Shown here: piece by piece, positions 59,001 to 64,000 of the stretch
How positions within the stretch are numbered: the stretch's first letter is position 1
Layout: every line of letters begins with the position of its first letter
Assembly: GCA_018257865.1 (NCBI GenBank)
Contig: JAEUBA010000089.1
Span: 1-64,000 of the forward strand
From: Stereocaulon alpinum
Lineage: Eukaryota; Ascomycota; Lecanoromycetes; Lecanorales; Stereocaulaceae
Length of the DNA stretch: 64,000 bases
Reading direction: 5' to 3'
Translations under genes and position numbers: made by a program
The notes under the pieces: model-generated
The model's database searches: none
The model's input: the letters and a program-made list of their open reading frames with translations, nothing else
What the model was told of the DNA's origin: nothing

Positions 59001-60092
59001 AGCTATAAGATATGGCATTGGTGGGACATATTTGCGAAGCTATATAAGGTACCGGAACTGGATTTCTGGAATCTGATCCGCGATGTTGTCCAATTGCCAA
59101 TAGAATCAACGCCTGAAGTTGATCCAGAGTTGCTCAACGTATTAGGCCAGGGTATTGAGCAGATCATTCAAGAGGAGATCAATCATCCAGGAACTACTCT
59201 GATCGAAGAGCAAATCAAGCAGATCCGCGAAATCGAAGGACCAGAATGGGTTACACCTCTACAACCCGAGCTTGGCGGGTTGACTTGGCCGATATTGCGG
59301 CCAATTCCTCTTCCAAAGCCGCCTCCCACCCCTCCTACGCCACCAGGAGAAGATTCACCACCCGGAGAAGGACCACCGCCACCACCACCACCACCACCTC
59401 CTCCTCCTCCTCCTCCGCCGCCGCCCCCTCCTCCTCCTCCTCCTCCTCCTCCTCCTCCTCCTCCTCCTCCTCCTCCTCCTCCTCCTCCTCCTCCTCCTCC
59501 TCCTCCTCCTCCTCCTCCTCCCCCTCCTGGAGAGCTTCTTCCTCCTACATGCGGTACTTGTACCGTGATTAACCCTCCACCTGGCATTGATCCCGTTCAA
59601 TGGGTACGAATAAACCAGGGATCGATAGATCTCGCCAAGATACTTCCCCCAGCACCACCGCTCAAACTTATGCCAGGAGATATAGGCTGGGTACGTACCG
59701 TGCCACCGGAATACTTTCATCTCACCCTTGATGGCAAAATCACCTATGCACGCCAAATCGGCGAGAGTGTTTTCGACAGCGTTCTGAAGTACGCAGATGG
59801 AACATCAGCAGCGGTAAACCCGGTGAATACGCCGTTGGACCCTGGCTTCGTCCTTGATCCTGCAGGACACGTGCTGGAGTATATGGGGACCACGGTCCAG
59901 GAGGTTGAATTGATGAGAGCAGAGCAGGAAGGTATGAATCAGGCGAAAAAGACTAATTTCAACAAGTTGCTCGAGGGGTGGGAGAACATGGAGCGGTCGA
60001 CGCAGTCGATAAGAGACGAGGAGACCAGATTGAACAAGTTGAACTCTTTGCCTGGTCCACCCAAGAGGCGGAGGAGGATTAGGAAGCTGTAG
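56013..60092 (+). CDS. Giant Ser/Thr-rich membrane mucin with poly-Pro tail
   Basis: A single exon encodes 1359 residues. Residues 1-28 form a signal peptide (LIWALIFAFIYILGAITHVSALP). Residues 30-105 form a small folded head with two cysteines (YICYGSQRF, ATNCDVIVG). Residues 110-960 are Ser/Thr-rich, with imperfect repeats of about 60 residues early (PLTLAQHTFNSTAQFNAT, LLTVVTQTK) and shorter TSSLVGTI/DTVSTT units later; heavy O-glycosylation is expected. One membrane helix follows at about 979-1000 (IATLGAIVLGATIVGGGISY), preceded by HHKKR. The remaining 350 residues, presumably cytosolic, hold acidic segments, about 50 consecutive prolines (residues about 1121-1172) and a very basic end (KRRRRIRKL). 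I infer a type I wall-spanning sensor or adhesin; the poly-Pro tract could bind profilin-, SH3- or WW-type partners. It is not alignable by eye to Msb2 beyond its layout. Confidence 0.75.
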   Translation: MTFNPRSLIWALIFAFIYILGAITHVSALPSAIIDSKAPYICYGSQRFSATDLKATNCDVIVGSTWLDGTDIETIVRLDKNHYFISNGEHWLYLNGSVRVDPYGDLDTLEPTSTGRVTLTLHPTVTIQHTDTTKSANTTMESHTMIESHTTRKTIMRSSGPSHIAPASSSTPLIPSTMKHSTADSLVVASHTLVLPTTAHAPSMTSPSSSSTLNTDSLSLTGSESSRQSKSNTPSGLVTKSQTSTVLVMSTVLAGRPPQSNQQSSQGKPLTVVTQTKNSTVEVIPTIIAGESPHPHHRPSQSRPLTLAQHTFNSTAQFNATSIAGKTSYSAQQSPQGKLLTVVTQTKIPTVTVIPTTMASKSPQPHHHPSPSRPLTLAQHSFNSTAQFNATRSAGKPSSSGQHPSQGKPLTITQAILNSTAQFNATKLAGKTWYSAQQSTLVTETLTSTVQLIPTVLAGGLPQSHGNLSLIVVSATSTIKIPSTESRHSRTTSSVSITTTRAIHSLTTGHSEVTSSGSDQTTYEIPSMTAGQSEVTVTSSLLTTATGSSTLASILKASRSDIVVSIVTPVLSTTINDAVGLKSDTVSTMVASSSRSVIVLIVSGSNAVSTVVPASSTTAMDPPEPSLVTESPTSTTQLISTVLAGEVPQSHRKPESGTELTVTATSSSTTESSSESQSDTVLTIAPTSSTTTRPLFHATSDVVSTTAPTAATHTMRLSQTINDAESTVTIVSPKSTSTSIESKSDSGSTTAPNSPTHTRSLVETTTDAESSSITASSDLTSSLVGTIGDTESTSTMASSIFTTSLVGTIIDAKPTSITASSDMTSALVESGSDTVSTTVPTSLTHTRKLFELTTTTESVPTYTRKLFEPTISTESTPTHTRELFEPMTSTESIPSSSTQSSHSISVTESHSRTSSWTTQRRSHSTSGVDATTAPSSTRQPPTRQPPSHTSTSTDAYDPRPTERYVPNNWVPQTHHKKRIATLGAIVLGATIVGGGISYKIWHWWDIFAKLYKVPELDFWNLIRDVVQLPIESTPEVDPELLNVLGQGIEQIIQEEINHPGTTLIEEQIKQIREIEGPEWVTPLQPELGGLTWPILRPIPLPKPPPTPPTPPGEDSPPGEGPPPPPPPPPPPPPPPPPPPPPPPPPPPPPPPPPPPPPPPPPPPPPPPPPPPPGELLPPTCGTCTVINPPPGIDPVQWVRINQGSIDLAKILPPAPPLKLMPGDIGWVRTVPPEYFHLTLDGKITYARQIGESVFDSVLKYADGTSAAVNPVNTPLDPGFVLDPAGHVLEYMGTTVQEVELMRAEQEGMNQAKKTNFNKLLEGWENMERSTQSIRDEETRLNKLNSLPGPPKRRRRIRKL
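59371..59527 (+). repeat. (CTC/CCT)n microsatellite encoding poly-proline
   Basis: About 40 near-perfect CCT codons plus CCA, CCG and CCC codons at the left edge. It is highly length-variable by nature; the antisense reading is poly-Gly or poly-Arg and is not a gene. Confidence 0.9.
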
Positions 60093-61227
60093 GTGAACTC
60101 GTACGGAGGCAATCTCGAATCGTCGTCATCTCACGGAAATGCTACGGGATCCATAGAAAGGCGCCGGTTTTTTAAACATGGAGAAGTATCAGTGGCACAT
60201 GGCTTTCCAAGCCTAGCTTTCTCACTGGGCTTGAAAATGTCCGGAACGTAGTGAGGGTTTTTGATACCTAGTTGTTGCTGCAATACAACCAACGATATAG
60301 AACGGTGATAGTCGACGGGCGATATATCATTGATGTATCCAGATGGAGAAGGCGAGAGTACCATATCAATAATAAAAGACAGGATTCACAGTACCACAGA
60401 AGGGTCTTGCAACGCGGACTCCAGAGCGGCCATGACAACCTCCTAATCGAGTGCTGACTATGCTTCAAGCATCCATTACAAGGCTGCCTCAAGAGACGCC
60501 CGCCCAGAGTAATCAATATATGACCGTTTCATTCTTGACGTATAAGTATCTGAGAAGCTGCGCATTTGTCGCCCGGAGCCCAGCGAGGAACAGCTGGGTA
60601 TGCAACCCAGCATCACCCTAAGTTGATGGACCGATGCTTTCTCGTGACCCTGTTAATGGTTGTGTAGTGAATTGACGTTATCGTAATTGTTTGTACCTCA
60701 TGTTTATATTGTTCGCTACATCTTAATTGAAAGTAAAGTTGCGAATCGGGCAAATCTTGCGGGTAGGACAAGGTGTCTTGGCATCATGTCACTGGCGGCT
60801 TGGCGCGTCGCATTTTTCCATTCGCTTCTGCATCGTTTCACTCCATTACATCTCTCCCAATCCGGTGGACAACAACCTCAAGCCACATAGTTCTATATAA
60901 ATGTGATCTGGCTAAACACGCTTTGTTTCGACGAATGAGCTATCCTTCGTATCTGATATCATAAATGGATAATGCGGCGAGCTAACAGGACAGACTGAGA
61001 AGTCGCGTCTGCCTTGAATCTAACCACAGCACATGCTGAGCACTTGATCGTACGTCTTCATTCTCGTTACAAGAACAGAGCATCTCACTCATTACCATAC
61101 ATCGTTAATCATCATTGAATCGTTATCCGCGAATCAATACCTGCAAAGGTCCCTCCGTAAATCATACAATCTGCCCCAATTCGTCATTCACCCTCAACAG
61201 ATCTGCTTTAGCCCCTGGAGTCGTACT
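60093..61227. other. Intergenic region
   Basis: This is the interval between convergent genes (mucin + and dioxygenase -). No gene, RNA or repeat is supported. Confidence 0.45.
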
Positions 61228-62662
61228 TCAATGAGAGCAGGCCCATGTGAACAACTCCTTCTTGACCGGAAATTTCTCCTCCTCGACATCATGGTCATAT
61301 AGCGCCTCCCACGTTTCAGCCAGCTGCGGTGGAAGATCGTACGCAGCCTCCTCGTTTCTCAAAATCAACCGTAGCAGATGTCGCTTTTGTCCCTCCGCCC
61401 CGTTGTCAACGAAAGCATCGCGTGCATGCATCATAGTCAGGTTGTTGAAGAAAATCATATCTCCCGGTTGTAGTTGGATCTCAACGGCATGATTCATGGC
61501 TAGTATGTGCAATGCATCGATTGCCTGTCGCTGAATCTTTGTTAAGGCAGGGATTGATGCTGGTCGTGGGGCCGAGGGAGTGCCAGTAATGCGAGCTCGG
61601 GAACAGTTGATGAGGACACGACCAGATCGATGCTGTGGAAATACGAGCGGACGAACTTCGTAGCCTTTGGAGGCGGATGGGCTATGTTTCGAATTAGGTC
61701 AGCTCTCCGGATGGTTGGTCGGCTGCCAGTGGACAGACTGATTATGCGCAGCACGCGAAGTTCCCTTACCTAACTATGGTCCAATCGTCCGCTAAAGCCT
61801 GAGCAAGCTTCGGCCTCAGCATTTTCAGTTCTTTGTAGACCGCCGTAGAGTCTGCAAGATAAAAGCTGCCGCCAGACTCGCTCTTGGAGATTGTGAAGAG
61901 CGATACGATGTCCCCATTATCGGTGTGAAAAGGCTATGCCCTGGGTTAGCCTCCGTGCTTACGGACTAGACAATGCCGAAGCTCACAATATCGCGGGCCT
62001 GGTTTGGTGGTGCGTGATATTGTCCGTTTGATCCTTTGGGGCTGGCAAGCATTGCAATGATGTGGTCTGCCACCAGGTCAGTTGTGTGCCTTGGTTACTG
62101 TGCTTTGGTCTGCTTACTGAGAACTGTCCTGTCTCCTCCTCCTCGGCCAGGCATGCCTCTCTTGCTTCCGACGTGACTGGAGAGCCCAGCGTGGATGATG
62201 ACGTTCTCAACGTCGTCGTAGGATGAGGTATCCAGTCCCGAGATGATCAGAAACTGGTGCTTCCCATAAACGGTTCTGGTGACATCCTTCAACTTTGCCC
62301 TCAGGGAGCCTGAAACAGGAAACGTTTCCTGGCTGATGGCATGGAGTGGCAGCCTCAGTGCTGATCATGATGAGTCAAGAGCTATACAAGGCCTACGACC
62401 GAGACAGCTTACACTGGAAATGGTTCACACCGGCTTCCACATTTCTGATCTCTTCCCGAGACAGATGCCAAAAGTAGGGAGATGTGTTCTTTCTGGAAGT
62501 GGATTCGTCAGATGCGGCATTCGAAGTCAGGACAGTTCGGATGGAGGCTGAAGATCTAAGATTGCTATGGACCTGGACATATGGCAACAATTTCGCATAA
62601 TTGACTATCGCAGGGGTATACCCCGTGCTATCATGAGGATCTTGAAGGGCATGTGGAGCCAT
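61228..62662 (-). CDS. TauD/TfdA-type Fe(II)/2-oxoglutarate dioxygenase
   Basis: Exons 62413-62662, 62118-62360, 61987-62066, 61770-61933 and 61228-61681 join in frame to 396 residues. This family oxidises substrates such as taurine or other sulfonates, carboxylates or secondary-metabolite intermediates, using Fe(II) and 2-oxoglutarate. The metal ligands are visible: the HxD motif in PFHTDNGDIVSLF at the start of exon 4, and the distal histidine in MIFFNNLTMMHARDAF. The 2-oxoglutarate-binding arginine is probably one of those in GQKRHLLRLILRN. Other family segments: YFWHLSREEI, ISQETFPVSGSLRAKL, GKHQFLIISGLD, VVFPQHRSGRV-like wording in exon 5 (RPLVFPQHRSGR) and the end LPPQLAETWEALYDHD. Substrate cannot be named. 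The first 60 residues are unusual and the true start may be further upstream. Confidence 0.85.
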
Positions 62663-63246
62663 GACAAGTCCTGGCTGGTAATTTGGGGTGCAGTGTAGCT
62701 CATGAATATCGAAAAGGGGGCATTAACAAGACACTGCTGGACCCTCAAATAAAGCGCCTAGAACCAACCCTTCTCGCAGAGCCGCATTCTAACCTCTTTC
62801 ATCGGGTTTGCATCTTCTAACTCTAGAAAGCTAGATGATGATGTTCGGCGCATCATTGATGGCAGGCTCGCGATAAGCTCAGCACCCCGCACCTGGGTGT
62901 GGATGGCCTAATGCAACGTCACGGCATTTCTGCAGGATGCCGCCGATCGTTTCTCTTTGGGCATCAGTACATACATTCCGTTCCAATGGAAGCGAGCTCG
63001 TGGGGGTTTAATGTTCGTTGTGGCCCCCATAGGGCCTCCGTTCCCCCAGAGTCGAGCACATTACACGATGAATGAGGCAATAGCATGGCTGCAACACATG
63101 GCACCCACGTTGGTGTGCCCACCGGCGCCTTAGCAAGTCGCTCCTTGGGGGAGAAGGAGGGCCGATATCCAGACTAAGGGACTGCCCCGACCAGCTTTTG
63201 CTAACGATCGAAGCTTCCCAGCTGCCGTAATTTGTCAGCTCGTAGT
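62663..63246. other. Region between dioxygenase and transcription-factor gene
   Basis: This contains the promoter of the dioxygenase and the 3' end of the next minus-strand gene, whose last exon could lie near 63130-63210. Nothing else is supported. Confidence 0.4.
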
Positions 63247-64000
63247 TCAGATTTGATGCAAGAGGTACATACCCTGGGATTGTACTAGGCTCCTTAGCGT
63301 GGCGAGAAATCTTAGATCCATGTCACTCATCCCTGCCTCCTTTTGAGACTCTTCATCCCACTTCATGTGCAGAGGCACGTTTCCGCGGCAAATGGCATGG
63401 AAATGAGCAATCAAATTTCGAGCGCCGTGCTCCCAAGAATCCATCATGATGTTCAACTGATCCGTCTAATCAGCGGCATTAGCCACATATCGAGTGGTAG
63501 GGCCAGCGGAGCAGCTTACCGTCTTGCCATAACGTTCGATTTGATCATGTTGATTCTGGTAGAGGAATTCTACGTTGGAAAGGAGGACCATGATGGTAAG
63601 TAGTATCATGAACCAATTCTGCTTGCTGTGACTCATGATCATTTTTTTCAGCTTGGACAAGACTTGTTTCCTTTGAACCTTCATTTTTTGCATCAGCAAA
63701 TTGTCGATCTGGGCATCTAACATGGGTGGTATAGGTATCCGCCCATGATATGGAGATGTTGGATCATCTACAGGAGTCATTCCTAGTGTTTCAGCCCCGT
63801 TCATAATGTTGAAGCTTTTGGAAACAAGCCGAGTCATGATGGCAATGCTCAAGGCTCCATCAAGTGCGTCACACTTAAGACGCCATCCCTTGTCAGTGTT
63901 GTTCCAGAAAAATTTTGGACAATATACTTACACTACCAACATGTCTCGCTGCCTCCGCTAAGGCACACTTAATGATATCATCACGGCCATGTTGAAGTTC
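63247..64000 (-). CDS. Fungal transcription-factor C-terminal part (runs off window)
   Basis: Three exons are visible: 63932-64000 (open to the right), 63520-63873 and 63273-63465, in continuous frame; a short last exon probably follows left of 63272. Protein segments: LQHGRDDIIKCALAEAARH, CDALDGALSIAIMTRLVSKSF, DDPTSPYHGRIPIPPMLDAQID, KVQRKQVLSKLKKMI, NWFMILLTIMVLLSNVEFLY and WEHGARNLIAHFHAICRGNVPL. This wording matches the C-terminal halves of fungal Zn2Cys6-type regulators, where a long hydrophobic helix pair (ILLTIMVLLSN) is typical. The DNA-binding domain would lie beyond 64000, so the class is inferred. A decayed relative may sit at 51240-51450. The gene is upstream of, and on the same strand as, the dioxygenase, and could regulate it. 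Confidence 0.6.

Noticed and set aside
59183..59587. Poly-glycine and poly-arginine open frames (-)
   Set aside because: Antisense translations of the CCT microsatellite in the mucin gene.

Overview
The window looks like nuclear DNA of a filamentous ascomycete, most likely a dothideomycete of the Pleosporales type. Genes are split by short introns (about 46 to 140 nt) with GTAHGT-like donors and CTAAC/CTGAC-like branch points. The recognisable products are fungal: Thi4 with a TPP riboswitch, a PIR-repeat wall protein, a Lys2-type reductase, a CBM18 secreted protein, a DUF6594-like membrane protein and Zn2Cys6 factors. The species assignment is inference; no rRNA or other marker gene is present.

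Left part (1-21 kb), mostly conserved genes: a GPI-type PIR-repeat wall protein (-), thiazole synthase thi4 (-) with a complete TPP aptamer in its 5' leader, phosphatidylinositol synthase (+), a PHD-finger protein (+), a 1.6 kb gene-free stretch of simple repeats, a large caspase-like/hydrolase-like/VWA protein (-), a small secreted chitin-binding protein (-), and the long-form tRNase Z (+).

Middle part (21-28 kb): a Lys2-type adenylation/carrier/reductase enzyme (-) rebuilt from eight exons and lacking the usual N-terminal region, then a sugar transporter (-) interrupted inside a membrane helix by a 162-bp element made of serial hairpins and flanked by a 7-bp direct repeat.

Right-centre (28-50 kb): the most unusual part. 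Five genes and at least one decayed copy, all on the minus strand, belong to one family that I do not recognise. They share an N-terminal domain of about 230 residues and a C-terminal domain of about 105 residues, joined by a fast-evolving, charged, nuclear-looking linker. The array is loosely packed, with long gene-free spacers. This is the best candidate for an undescribed system.

Right part (50-64 kb): relics of a transcription-factor gene, a DUF6594-like membrane protein (-), an orphan Zn2Cys6 motif with an in-frame stop (+), a giant Ser/Thr-rich membrane mucin with a cytosolic poly-proline tract (+), a TauD-type Fe(II)/2-oxoglutarate dioxygenase (-), and the 3' part of a fungal transcription-factor gene (-) running off the end.

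Exon coordinates were derived by eye from splice consensus and reading-frame continuity. All multi-exon models given with exons keep frame, but none has transcript support.
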